This document shows, one piece after another, positions 22,540-32,446 of a stretch of DNA of 64,000 nt (positions are counted from its first letter, which is position 1; every line of letters begins with the position of its first letter). Made by a program: the position numbers and the translations under genes. The notes beneath the pieces are model-generated. The model was not told where the DNA came from and did not search any database. It saw only the letters and a list, made by a program, of their open reading frames with translations. The DNA is from Apiotrichum sp. Y4204 (Eukaryota; Basidiomycota; Tremellomycetes; Trichosporonales; Trichosporonaceae): positions 310,001-374,000 of the forward strand of contig JAMYHL010000010.1 in the NCBI GenBank assembly GCA_025531455.1. Direction: 5' to 3'.

Positions 22540-24516
22540 ATGACCACCAACCTCAGCGCCATCGCGGGGCCGAGCCGAGAAGCCAATGCCGAGATACAAC
22601 CCAAGGCGGAGCCGACTTCCCCTATACTTCCAGTTGGGCCCAACGAAGTTGGTGGCGCCAACGGTGATGTCGGTGTGTCGAAGCCGGGCTTGACTGTTGG
22701 AGAGAATGGCGAGGTTGTCAAGGTACCGGCTTTCCTCAACAAGCTCTACAGGTGGGAATTGCGTATCCGCTCTTACTGACGTTATGCAGCATGGTATCAG
22801 ATCCCGAGACAGACGATCTAATTTATTGGGCAGAGTCGGGCGACTCCTTCTTTGGTACGTTAGGAGCGGATGCTTGCGGCGCAGTGCAACTGTCGTGTCG
22901 CCGAGTTCCTATTTCATAGCTGACATTTCAGTTCCCAACCACGAGCGCTTTGGCAAGGAGCTTCTCCCCCGGTTCTTTAAGCACTCAAACTTTTCTTCAT
23001 TCGTCCGCCAGCTCAACATGTACGGTTTCCACAAAGTGCCGCATCTCCAGTCTGGCGTGCTCAAGAATGAATCGCCGTCAGAGCTGTGGGAGTTTGTGAA
23101 CCCATTCTTCAAGCGTGATCAGCCACAACTGCTCTCGAGGGTGACGCGCAAGAACAATCGCCCAGCGACCAACGCCCCAACGCCCAGTCAGGGTGCCACC
23201 GGCTCTCGGTCGGGGCGTCAGTCTGGTGGCAGTTCAACACCCGGGCCTTTCAGCGGCATTCATCTGTTGACTGATGGTACAACACAAGGCGAGGCGGGTC
23301 CTCTCGTGTCAACCGGTCAGCTGGCCGATCTTCATGCCATCCAGAATGGTATCAATGCGATTCGCCAAACGCAAGCCGCTATTGGTGCCGATCTCAAGGC
23401 GCTGCAGAGCTCAAACGAGCACCTGTGGCGCGAGGCCATTGAATCACGTGAACGCCAACAGAAACATGAGGAAACCATCGACCTTATTGTATCCTTCCTC
23501 GAACGCCTATTTGGCACCGAGGGCGAGGGTCTCAAGGGTCTCAAGACGGCGATGCGCCGTGGAGGCCTGTCGCGCAATCGCGAAGACAGTGTCTCAGACG
23601 ATGGAAGCACCAAAAAGCGGCGTCGGTTGATGATTGAGGGCAATGAAAAGGAAGGTGATGGCGGCCGCTTTTCGGAGATTCAAGGTGGGTGGTCTTAACC
23701 TTGCTATATGCTGACGCGACAGACCCGACAGTTTCAGTTGAGCCTGCCTCGAGCACTGCATCTCAGCGATCCAGCGCCGAGCCATGGTCGTCCTCTGATC
23801 GTCGGTTCACCGCTCTCCCGACTGATGACGAGGCGTCCCCATTCGCCAGTCACAGTTCAATGAAGCCGGGTGTGACGCCAGGCTCCGACCCAACACTTCA
23901 TCAGGGTGGCATCTCGCCGCTTTCTGATACCCATCCGGATCTCCACGGTACGGATGCCAATGCTCTTCTGCCTTACGCCCACGGTCAAAATGCTGAAGAC
24001 ATGACGGGCATGAACCTGGACCCCACGCTTCTCAACACTACGATTGGCTCGCTATTGCAATCTCCAGCTGCCGCGCAAATGTTCTTCAACTCATTAAACT
24101 CGTCCGTCCAGGGTCAGGCGCTTCAGCAAGGTAGCGGCAAGGCGCCAGCACCGTCGCCGCCGCTGAGCACAGGGACCGAAGCCGATCCGACCATGGCTCT
24201 GCTATCCCCGTTGCCGAGCAATCTTGTGAACCAACAACAGGATCTGCTTGGTGCCTACAACAAGACTATGGGCGTCAACAACGACATGGACCATTTGCAG
24301 GAGAGCATCGACTCGCTTGTGCGCAATATGGGCTTGGACTTGCCCAACGGTACCGGTACCACCCCCAATCCCACCCCTACCACTGGCGTTCCCGGCGTTG
24401 CTGGCGGACCGCCCATGCACGACCCCAGCCTAGCTCCCGAGGGCACATTCAACGAAGCCGACTTTAACGTTGAGGACTTTCTGAACCAATTGGCGAAGGA
24501 AGAGCCGAAGTCGTGA
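22540..24516 (+). CDS. HSF1: Heat shock transcription factor
   Basis: Model: join(22540..22751, 22790..22854, 22932..23684, 23723..24516), 607 aa. The DNA-binding domain starts at [14 protein letters not shown] (about residue 62) and includes [25 protein letters not shown], split here as two motifs by position. This is the near-invariant recognition helix of HSFs. A heptad-rich trimerisation region follows (about 205-275, [18 protein letters not shown] to [11 protein letters not shown]). Next are a basic KKRRR nuclear signal and a long Ser/Pro/Gln-rich region that ends in an acidic, aromatic tail ([13 protein letters not shown]), typical of an activation domain. The introns are 38, 77 and 38 nt, and two of them interrupt the DNA-binding domain. 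The protein activates chaperone genes after heat or proteotoxic stress. Confidence 0.96.
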
Positions 24517-24998
24517 TTGAGAAGGGCGCAAATTTTGGAATGGCTTTCAGTACTGCAAGTCATACTGTGTGAATAGCTTTGAGAACGACAGAGAAGAGTG
24601 ACCACTTGCACCACATCTCAGACGGACTCGCAGATAGTGGAGAGGCGGCCAGGCAGGGCTGCCAGATGTAGAATAGACGTTGTTCCTCTAGAGAGAGTAA
24701 ATCAGCAAATCCCATTGACACATCTGCTCATCTTGCAAGTAATTTAGATATCATCCCCTGCTCGAGCCGCAATGTAGCTGTCATCATCGTTCACCGAGTG
24801 GGATGGAGGAGAGGGTGTGGTAGCCATCGTGGGATCATGCAGTTGGATAGTGACGTCATGGTGGTCTCCTATCCCACCCAATCACCCCCAAGGGCAACAG
24901 TTTGGAGCTGTTCACAGTCTCTGCACAGACATCGACCATGTCTGCATCACAACATCAACATTCACCACCGTTCTCACACTAATCAGCTACACTCGACA
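24517..24998. other. 3' region of HSF1 and promoter of the hydrolase-fold gene
   Basis: No ORF is supported. The stretch contains a full CRE-like palindrome at 24851-24858, listed separately. Confidence 0.5.
24851..24858. promoter_or_regulatory. CRE/ATF-type palindrome TGACGTCA
   Basis: A perfect TGACGTCA lies 148 bp upstream of the ATG at 24999. bZIP factors of the ATF/CREB class bind such sites in fungi. Motif evidence only. Confidence 0.4.
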
Positions 24999-25886
24999 AT
25001 GTGGGCCCGCACGACCTTCAGGCACACGCTGCGCCACTCCTTCCCGCTCTCAAGCGGCAAACTCGCCCTGTCGTCGGGGATAGCGCTCTCCCTCGCTGCC
25101 CCGTTGACCGCGCGCCTGTTCACCACCGCGTCGGCCGACACCCCCCCACTGGCGGAATGCACCCGGTGGCTGGTCCACGACGCGTCCTCTGCCGCGCCCC
25201 GCGAATGCCCGACTCCACTCGTCCTCCTCCGCGTGCCCCGCCTCACGACTGGCGCCGAGGCAGCCCACGACGAGAGCTTCCGCGCTTGGGCAGACATGTT
25301 CGCTGCCAGGGGATACACCGCCGTCGAGGTGGATGTGACCGTCGACCCGAATGTGGGAGACCACAGCGCGAACTGGAACGGGAACAGAAACGAAAACGGA
25401 AATGGAGCAGCTCATGGAGCCTCATTCCCGGAACCGATCGCGTCTGCGAAATCGGCGCTCAACGCCCGCTTGCGCCTGCTCAACATCCCGTTCGCGCCGA
25501 TTGTCATTGCCTCTGGCCCTGCGGGGCTCGTCGCACAGGCGTATGTGAGCGACCACCGGGCGAGCGGGCTCGTGCTCATCGACCCGCTGGGAGATGAGGA
25601 CCCGCGGAAGGAGAAGACGTGGGGGTGGCCGACGTTTAATTACGAGCCCCGCTTCCCGATCTTGTTGCTTGGTCGAGGGATAGAGGGGACACGGGTGGGG
25701 CAGGCGGCCAAGGAGGGCGTGGGGCGCGGCGGGAAGGGCGTGCAGATTGGAGAGGTCGTTGATGGGGTAAGGGGGGAGAAGACGAGGATGGTGAGTGCAG
25801 AGTGCGACTTGGGAATGGGTTGGGGAAGTGGATACCGGCTGACGTTACAGGAGATCGAGCGCTGGATGGATAGGTGTGGCTGGTAG
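24999..25886 (+). CDS. Alpha/beta-hydrolase-fold protein, probably mitochondrial
   Basis: Model: join(24999..25790, 25851..25886), 275 aa. The N-terminus MWARTTFRHTLRHSF, with further Arg and a hydrophobic stretch, looks like a mitochondrial targeting signal. The body has alpha/beta-hydrolase landmarks: RAWADMFAARGYTAVEVDV (strand-helix), the elbow-like PIVIASGPAGLVAQAYV, and GLVLIDPLG. At the nucleophile elbow the expected G-x-S-x-G reads S-G-P-A-G, so the usual serine is absent. The 60-nt intron is a multiple of three and has no stop, so an unspliced reading would simply be longer. It is supported by GTGAGT, CTGAC and ACAG signals. The function is unknown. It may be a non-catalytic member. 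Confidence 0.7.
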   Translation: MWARTTFRHTLRHSFPLSSGKLALSSGIALSLAAPLTARLFTTASADTPPLAECTRWLVHDASSAAPRECPTPLVLLRVPRLTTGAEAAHDESFRAWADMFAARGYTAVEVDVTVDPNVGDHSANWNGNRNENGNGAAHGASFPEPIASAKSALNARLRLLNIPFAPIVIASGPAGLVAQAYVSDHRASGLVLIDPLGDEDPRKEKTWGWPTFNYEPRFPILLLGRGIEGTRVGQAAKEGVGRGGKGVQIGEVVDGVRGEKTRMVSAECDLGMGWGSGYRLTLQEIERWMDRCGW

Positions 25887-26140
25887 ATCAGCTGGAGGTG
25901 TGGCAGATAGGATTCGAGAGGTGTAGAACTCCAACAGATAGACGCTGTGTGATGCTATCTTGATTATCGGAAGTTGCGTGTTCTCCTCAGCAGGGCAGAG
26001 TACTGCATATACAACAATATTCCGTCTACACAGCTAAGATTAAATCCTTTAACATGTGATGATCGTATGGCGGATGCCGTGGAGTTGAGCAAGGGCAGTG
26101 AGACCAATCCGTGATCTAGCTCCGCCACTACACCGGCACC
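25887..26140. terminator. Shared 3' region of convergent genes
   Basis: The 254 bp between the two stop codons contain several A/T-rich blocks (AATATTCCG, TTAAATCC) that could serve polyadenylation of both genes. No precise site can be named. Confidence 0.3.
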
Positions 26141-27769
26141 TCACTCGTCCCGCAACTGGATACGGAAATCCCTCTTCTCCGTGCGCCGCCGCTTGTCCTC
26201 CTCGTACGCCTTGAACGTCGCTTCGGCGTCGGCGCTAAACGAGAACGTGTCGGTCGGCACACCGAGGTCGCTCAGCTCCTTGAGCCACAGCGGGAGCGTC
26301 GGCTCCCAGAGCGGGTGAATATTCGATACGTCGACGGGACACGCCCAGGTCGCGCGGTCCACTTCGCGGGGTATCACCGGGGGCGGGGACACTCCTGCGT
26401 CGCCTTTCGCACGTTCCTCCTCGTCAATGCCCAGCATCACGTCCCAGATATCCACAAACGCAAGTACGGACGGGTGCTTGGCGCACACGGCGCGCATCGC
26501 GTCGTTGAACCGCTGCGTCATCGCCACGCGCACGGGCTTGGTACACAGCGGCGGCTGGTGCGCGAGCAGTGCCTCGACCGACTCCTTGCCCGGTGTCGGC
26601 TTGTCAGAGAGCGAGAGCGCCGCGACATCCTTCTCGAGATCAGGCTTGCCCCACGTCACGCGCGTGCGGTCCTTTTCGCCGCGCTCGAGCGCGCGGTGCG
26701 CGCGCACATGGTCCTCCTCCAGCCGCTCTACGTATTTCTCCGGAATACGCGGTAGGGTATCGTCCTCGATGAGCGGGGGGAGGGCAGCTGCGACAAGCAC
26801 CTTTGTAGGTGGCAGCCGGCGGTCGCCTGCGCGTCCGGGACTGCCCGACTGCTGCCGCACGACCTCGGCGGCGCGCCGCCCAATCGGGCCGTTCACAATT
26901 TCCCGCTCCAACCACGCCGAATATGCCTTGGCAATGGTGTCCACGAACAGCTCGGGGCCCAGCGCGGGGCCCTTGCCCGAGTTCTCAGTTGCTGACGCGA
27001 TGATGTCCTGGTGGTCTGAGGCGCCTGCCTCCTCCTCCTCGTCGACAACCGCTGTGCCGTCCTCCTTAAGACCATACTCTTCACGTTCGCGCGCAGACCA
27101 AGTCCCCGCGCCCAATGGCTTGTGCTGCAGCTGCCACAGGTAGTTGACCTGCAAGTCGACCTGGAATTGTGAGTATCCCGCGTAAATGGCATCAACCAAG
27201 AGTCCTTACATTTCCAAACATCAACAGCGCACTACGCCCCGTAGGCGGCATGTACGCGAACGGAGGCGGGGCGAGGAAAGTGTTCAGCAGCGGGACCAAC
27301 TCGTTGGACACCTGCTTGAGCGAGTTGGGATTGTTGAGGCCCTGCGAAGTAAGTATTCCGGTCATACTGACGGCTAAGAACACTGCGGCCTATTTCACCG
27401 GATCTTCATTCCCTCGTATCTACACACCTTGGCACTCGCCCCCTTGAATGTCTGGACCTTGACGCACGCGTCGCTGAGGAGCTTGAACGGCCCGCCGAAC
27501 GAGTCGCCAAACACGCACAGCGCGACACCGCGGCGGGGCGCGTTCCCCGGACCGCGATGTCCGCGCTGCTGCGGCGGGCCCTCGCGTTCTTGGAAGCCGT
27601 TCCGCGTGTCCGATGGCGCCGGGTGGGAGTGCGGCGGGGGGTCACGCCGCGGACTGGAACTGCCGCCGAAGCCGGGTCGCGGGGGTGGCGTGTCCGACGC
27701 TGGAGCCGGAGCCGAAGCCGGAGCTGGAGCTTTATTGCGCAGATGCGGGGGCACGTATCGTCCTGCCAT
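26141..27769 (-). CDS. SGNH-hydrolase-like protein with an eIF4E-binding-like N-terminus
   Basis: Model: complement(join(26141..27160, 27210..27341, 27428..27769)), 497 aa. The protein starts MAGRYVPPHLRNK, which resembles the YIPPHLR eIF4E-binding motif of DDX3/Ded1 helicases. A Pro/Ser/Gly-rich segment precedes an SGNH-like core. Block I is CVFGDSFGG, block III may be MFGNVDLQ, and the C-terminal block is SNIHPLW, where the usual catalytic Asp of D-x-x-H is not at the standard position. Between them are conserved-looking strands (KVLVAAALPPL, VLAFVDIWDVM). The 49- and 86-nt introns are in phase. The hydrolase assignment is tentative, and the substrate is unknown. The gene converges on the alpha/beta-hydrolase gene. 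Confidence 0.65.
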
Positions 27770-28596
27770 GGTGGAAGTGATGTAAGAGATATGTGTAGAT
27801 GTGAGCGAGATGCGCGATGGGATGAACCTGGAATCGATATCATCAATCTTTGTGGGGCTTACTTGCTGATCTGAATCCGGATGAGATGATCCGGTCCAGG
27901 GGCTCAGTTGGCTCAGGGGCAAGAGTAAGTCAAACGTGCAGATCACGCGATATGGAAACCCCCCCACGCTATAATCAAGGGGAACGGTACTAGTGCGTGC
28001 CTGGTGCGTTTTGTTTGTGAATTGATCGGCAGTCGGTTGCCGATTGCTGATACGGTACGCCAGGGAGAATGATCGTCGGTCGTTTCGTTTATTTTTGGTA
28101 CATGTTGCCGGTTCTCATCGATCGCTTGCAACTCGTCGTCTACTGCTTGTCGTCGGGATGCATCGATGGAGAATACATTGCACAGCCGTGGGCCTGCCGA
28201 TCGAAATCTGGGTGCTGCGCTGGGCTATTGTACTGTTGTCCTGCTTGAACGCCCTTTGCGCCCTTTTGCACTTGTTGCGCCGCCGTGTCACAAAATACGC
28301 GTCGACCTGCTCCCGTCCCTATGTGCCCTATGCTGCCCCTGTAGGCCTGTGCCGCGCAGCTCTCCCAAATGTGCCAAGCCGTCCACGCCAGAGACCCAGA
28401 GCATGCAGAACAGGCAGGAGCACTGTACGCTTGGACCACTGTGATCGCATGGCTTGTTGCTCCGAAGCAGCCTTGCACTCCGTCATTGTCGCTTCGCACA
28501 TTCCTTTATATCCCCGCCAGAACCGAATCCTCCGCTTTCCACGACTTGCATTCCCTTCTCAACCTATACCCCAAAGACTACCACGGAAACCACACG
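27770..28596. other. Divergent promoter region (SGNH-like and metacaspase)
   Basis: No gene is supported between the two start codons. A TTTATATCC stretch about 95 bp upstream of the metacaspase ATG could act as a TATA element. Confidence 0.4.
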
Positions 28597-30414
28597 ATGA
28601 GTGAGTACGACTACCACGACTACGCGCAAGAGTACGAGAGCGGGAGGGAGGACGAGTTTGAGACGGAGACTGGAGACCAGTACGAGAGCGGGAGCGACGC
28701 GGAGAAGTCCTTTGCGGAGGACGTGCAAGACGAGGCTGGCGAGGCCGAATCGGACCCGGAGGAGGAAGAAGAAACGTCAAACGCGGAAGAGCAAGAGCAA
28801 GAGCAAGATGACGATGAGGCGCACTACGCCCATCGCGACCGCTACACTGCGCAATATGAAGACGACGAGTCTGACGACGAGAAGACTGCCAACAGCACTG
28901 CTACTCCTGTGGCGACTGCCGGCACCGTGCTGGGCGGTGCTCTGGGCGGCCTCTTCGGCTCCAGCAACGCTACTAGCACCCCGTCTGGCGGCTCATGGCT
29001 TGACGGTCTCAAGAGCGGCCTGGGTGCACTGAACATTGGCGGTGGGGGCCAGGCTGCCGAGAGCGGTCATACCCGCCAGCAGGGCTACGGTCAACAAGAC
29101 CAATACGCCCAGTATCAGTACCAGCAGAAGCAGTATGATCAGCAAGGGCAGTATGGCGCTCCGCAGCCTGGCGACACAAGCGCTCGCAGTGGTCTCCGTG
29201 ATTAGCTTAGCAGTGGCACACCAGACAGAGCTGACCTGCAGACGAGGGACGTGACTTCGAGTACTCGCGCTGCACTGGCCGCCACCGCGCTGTCCTGGTG
29301 AGCAGTGCATCTTGGGTACAGCTGACAGCAGGTGGGCATCAACTACTTCAACCAAAAGGGCCAGCTGAACGGCTGCATTAACGACGTGCACAATGTGACG
29401 CGCTTCCTCCGTGCGTGTTTTCGCGAAACGTGTGGCTGATCGGTAGAGGGCAAGGGTTACCAGGACATTACGATTCTCACCGACGACACCAACAACCCCA
29501 ACCTCATGCCGACCAAGCAGAACATTGTCCGCGCCATGCAGCACCTCGTGGACGGCGCGCAGCGTGACGACTCTCTCTTCTTCCACTAGTGCGTTTTGGG
29601 CTCCAACTCAAGGCTGACGCGCAGCTCCGGACACGGCACTCAGGCGCAAGGCGGTGACCACACCGAGGCCGATGGTCTCATGGAGGCCATCTGCCCTGTC
29701 GACTACGAGTCGGCCGGTCTTATTCACGACCGTGACAGTGAGTGTCCAATTGCAAAGCCCTGCTGACGTCCAGTGTGAGACCGCAAAGGCCTGCCACATT
29801 CTGACCCCAGCTACCAGCTTCTCGTCAAGCCCCTCCCTGCCGGTTGTCGTTTGACTGCCGTCTTCGACTCGTGCCACTCGGGCACCGTCATGAACCTCCC
29901 CTTCGCCTACTCCACCCGTGGTATCGTCAAGGAGCCAAACTTCATGGCCGACACTGGCAGGGGCCTCCTCCGCGCGGCGCCCCAGTACATTGCTGGCGAC
30001 GCCATGGGCGCGGCCAAGTCGCTGTTTGGAGCGGCCATGTCGTCGTTCAAGGAGAGCCAGGCCGGCGATGCCCTCCGCGCGCAGAACACCTCCTCCGCCG
30101 ACGTCATCTCCTTCTCCGGCTGCAAGGACGAGCAGACTGTGGGTATCTTGATCCTTTACAAATGTCACTCACACCAGTCCGCCGACACGACCGAGGAGGG
30201 CCAGGCCACCGGTGCCATGTCCTACGTGAGTTGCTCGGCGTTCCGGCCCCGCTGACCCCAGGCCCTGATCAAGGCGCTCTCGTCTGACCCCAACATTTCG
30301 TACAAGCAGCTGCTCAACAACGTCCGTAGGGAGATGATCAACGGCGGCTACAGCCAGAAGCCTCAGCTCTCGGCGTGCCACCCCATCGACACCGACCTCC
30401 AGTTTGTCGTCTAA
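28597..30414 (+). CDS. MCA1: Metacaspase, type I
   Basis: Model: join(28597..29197, 29242..29297, 29332..29410, 29447..29588, 29625..29737, 29774, 29811..30138, 30178..30225, 30262..30414), 506 aa. It is a cysteine peptidase that cleaves after Arg/Lys and acts in cell death and protein-aggregate clearance. The N-terminal about 200 residues are acidic and then Gln/Tyr/Gly-rich (prion-like). The p20 core has [15 protein letters not shown], the catalytic His in YSGHG and the catalytic Cys in VFDSCHSG. The p10-like end has GAMSYALI and YSQKPQLS. Five introns are exactly 36 nt. Reading frame and family length require a one-nucleotide exon (T at 29774) between two of them. The first donor is uncertain (29198 or 29192, both in phase). 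Confidence 0.9.
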
Positions 30415-30787
30415 TTCCATATGCTCCTGGGTCTGCATACACTTGCGAATGAAGGGATAGGGGAAGGGGGGAATGCGGGCGTAGGGTACAGACTGTAACC
30501 GAACGAATCGGATGCGAATGTGTGCGAGCTGATGCTTCAGCAGAAGTGGTCAGTATTTGAGTAGAGTCACCAGAGATGCACAGTTACCTGGACCGGACAG
30601 CAAGTTGAGCACCACCCCCGATCTGACAAAGCTGCGCCGGAGTTCAAGAGGTTATTCACCAAACCCAGTCACGCCGTTTTCACGAATGTAATGCTGCTCA
30701 TATTTCGAGTCTGGCTTGTTGCAATCAGTCTGAGCTGCACCGAACCCGACGCTCCACCTCGCCATAGCCTCCATGTAAGTAATGCAT
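30415..30787. other. Intergenic region between convergent genes
   Basis: This 373-bp stretch follows the metacaspase stop and the stop of MIC12. It holds no supported ORF or RNA. Confidence 0.5.
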
Positions 30788-31459
30788 CTAAACCAAGCGC
30801 TTGGGGGCCACAGTGATCTTAGGCGATGGCTGCAGCGGCGCATCGACGTCCGTCTCCATCTTGAGCTTTGCGACGCGCGCCTTCTCCCTCGCCGCCTCGG
30901 CAGCCGCGCTGATATCATCTGCGTCGGGAACCGCCTCCTTGACAGCATGGGCGCCGCCCTGGGCCGCATCCACGACCTTGCCCGCCGCCGCGGTCGCCGC
31001 CTCGGTGGCCATCGCGCCGGCCGCCGCGCCCGCGGTGCCTATCCTGCCCGCTGCGTCCTGTGCGGCATTAACCGCCGCGGCACCGAGTCCGCGCCAGTTC
31101 GCCTCGCGGACACCGGACACGGCCGAGCCGACCGCCGCGTTCCACTTGTGGCGGAGCAGCTCGGAGAACGGCGCCTGGGCAGGATACGCGGGGCCGACGC
31201 GCGACGAGGCGGCCGGAGGGGGAGTGTCGTCCAGGCCTGTTTCGAGGACGCGGTTCGAGGACGCCAGTCTGCGGTCAGTACGAGCGCGGAGTGGTAGTGC
31301 TGCTGGTGATGGCCCTTCGGCAGAATGGCTATCCGGCCCGGCGTCCACTCACTCGGCACGCAGCACCGCCGTGTTCTGCTGGATCTGCGTCGAGAGCGTG
31401 TAGTACACCGCCGCGCCGGCGAGGAGGCCCGAGCCTGCGCCGAGAAGAATACCGGCCAT
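30788..31459 (-). CDS. MIC12: MICOS complex subunit MIC12
   Basis: Model: complement(join(30788..31268, 31353..31459)), 195 aa. The first exon encodes one N-terminal transmembrane helix with Gly zipper-like spacing (ILLGAGSGLLAGAAVYYTL), then STQIQQNTAVLRAE. The second exon includes PAYPAQAPFSELLRHKWNAA and a long Ala-rich amphipathic region. Together these match the fungal MIC12/Aim5 pattern (an N-terminal helix, N-T-x-x-L-R, then a P-F-x-E-x-x-x-x-W-N segment). The protein is expected in the inner mitochondrial membrane, where it couples the Mic60 and Mic10 arms at crista junctions. The gene shares a 297-bp divergent promoter with uS19m. Sequence divergence in this family is high, so the name is probable rather than certain. 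Confidence 0.75.
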
Positions 31460-31756
31460 AATGTGTTGGAGCGTGAAGGAGGTAGTTTTGGAAGTTCCCA
31501 GATTGCTGGCTCAACTCCATGACATGTATCTCGTTGCCTCGACTGCCGAGCCCCCGAGCTCCCAGCTCGCTCGTCATTACCAGTACGACAACTCGCCAAT
31601 GACCGTGGGCGGTGGGACGGATATCGGGGGATCTCCGCAGGTGAGATTTGGTCCCGCCGCGTGTCTGTGGTGGGTGGAGGAAAAAGTCCTGGCGATGGCA
31701 TTCAATGTACCATCTGGCTCGCTGTTGATACTCGATAGTGATCCTCACATATCGCC
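31460..31756. promoter_or_regulatory. Bidirectional promoter of MIC12 and uS19m
   Basis: The 297 bp between divergent ATGs of two mitochondrial genes hold a CCAAT box at 31596-31600. Such boxes are bound by the Hap2/3/5 complex, which controls respiratory genes in fungi. No TATA box is obvious. Confidence 0.45.
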
Positions 31757-32446
31757 ATGCGTCCGTCACTGACTCTCCTCAAGCGGTCCGTCTGGAAGGG
31801 TGAGTGCTGAGCGGTCTGTGCGGGAGGACGAGAGCGATTTAAGGCAGCGGGGAGGGAAGATTGTGCGGACGGGTTCCAATCGAAGAACGGTCGACTCCGA
31901 ACTGAGATCCGCCGTTGAGCCGAAGCGCTTTTATCCGCTTTCAAAAGGGAGGTGGTCACCGCTGCGACTGAATAGAAGGCTGTATCGCATTATTGGGACG
32001 GCGGCTTTGTACGGAAAAGCCCAAGAGTATAGTCTTCATTGCCATCAATCACTTCGACCACTTCCTCCCCCTTTTGTAATCCACTAACCGCAGGCCCGTT
32101 CTTCACCGCGTTCCCCTCGCTGCAGGAGGCGCTGAAGAACAACACCCCGATCTTCACAAAGTCGCGTGCGTGCACCGTCCTCCCGAACTTTGTCGGTCTC
32201 CGCTTCATGGTTCACAACGGCCGTGACTACCTCCCCGTGACGATTACCGAGGAGATGGTCGGGCACAAGCTCGGCGAGTTCAGCCCCACCCGCCAGAGGT
32301 TCAGCTACAGGTGCGTTCTGGCGGCCGAAGAGTATTCCAGCTGTGCCGTTGTCCGCGGAGGACATGGGCATGTCGCTGTTGGGGATATGGTTGCTCCTTG
32401 CTCTCTCCTGAACCACGCTCACATCCCAGGCAAACCAAGAACAGGT
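31757..32446 (+). CDS. RSM19: Mitochondrial ribosomal protein uS19m
   Basis: Model: join(31757..31799, 32094..32310, 32428..32446), 92 aa. The compact protein shows the full S19 signature: [37 protein letters not shown], and [23 protein letters not shown]19 sits in the head of the small mitoribosomal subunit and contacts the tRNA region. The first intron is 294 nt, far longer than most in this window, and the second is 117 nt. The last exon supplies only six codons and the stop (QTKNR). The donor and acceptor sites are canonical and phases agree. It is transcribed divergently from MIC12. Confidence 0.93.

Noticed and set aside
23444..23451. TCACGTGA in the HSF1 coding region
   Set aside because: It lies in conserved coiled-coil codons, so it is taken as a chance occurrence rather than a regulatory site.
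31800..32093. Long uS19m intron checked for a C/D-box snoRNA
   Set aside because: No RTGATGA box paired with CTGA at suitable spacing was seen by eye.
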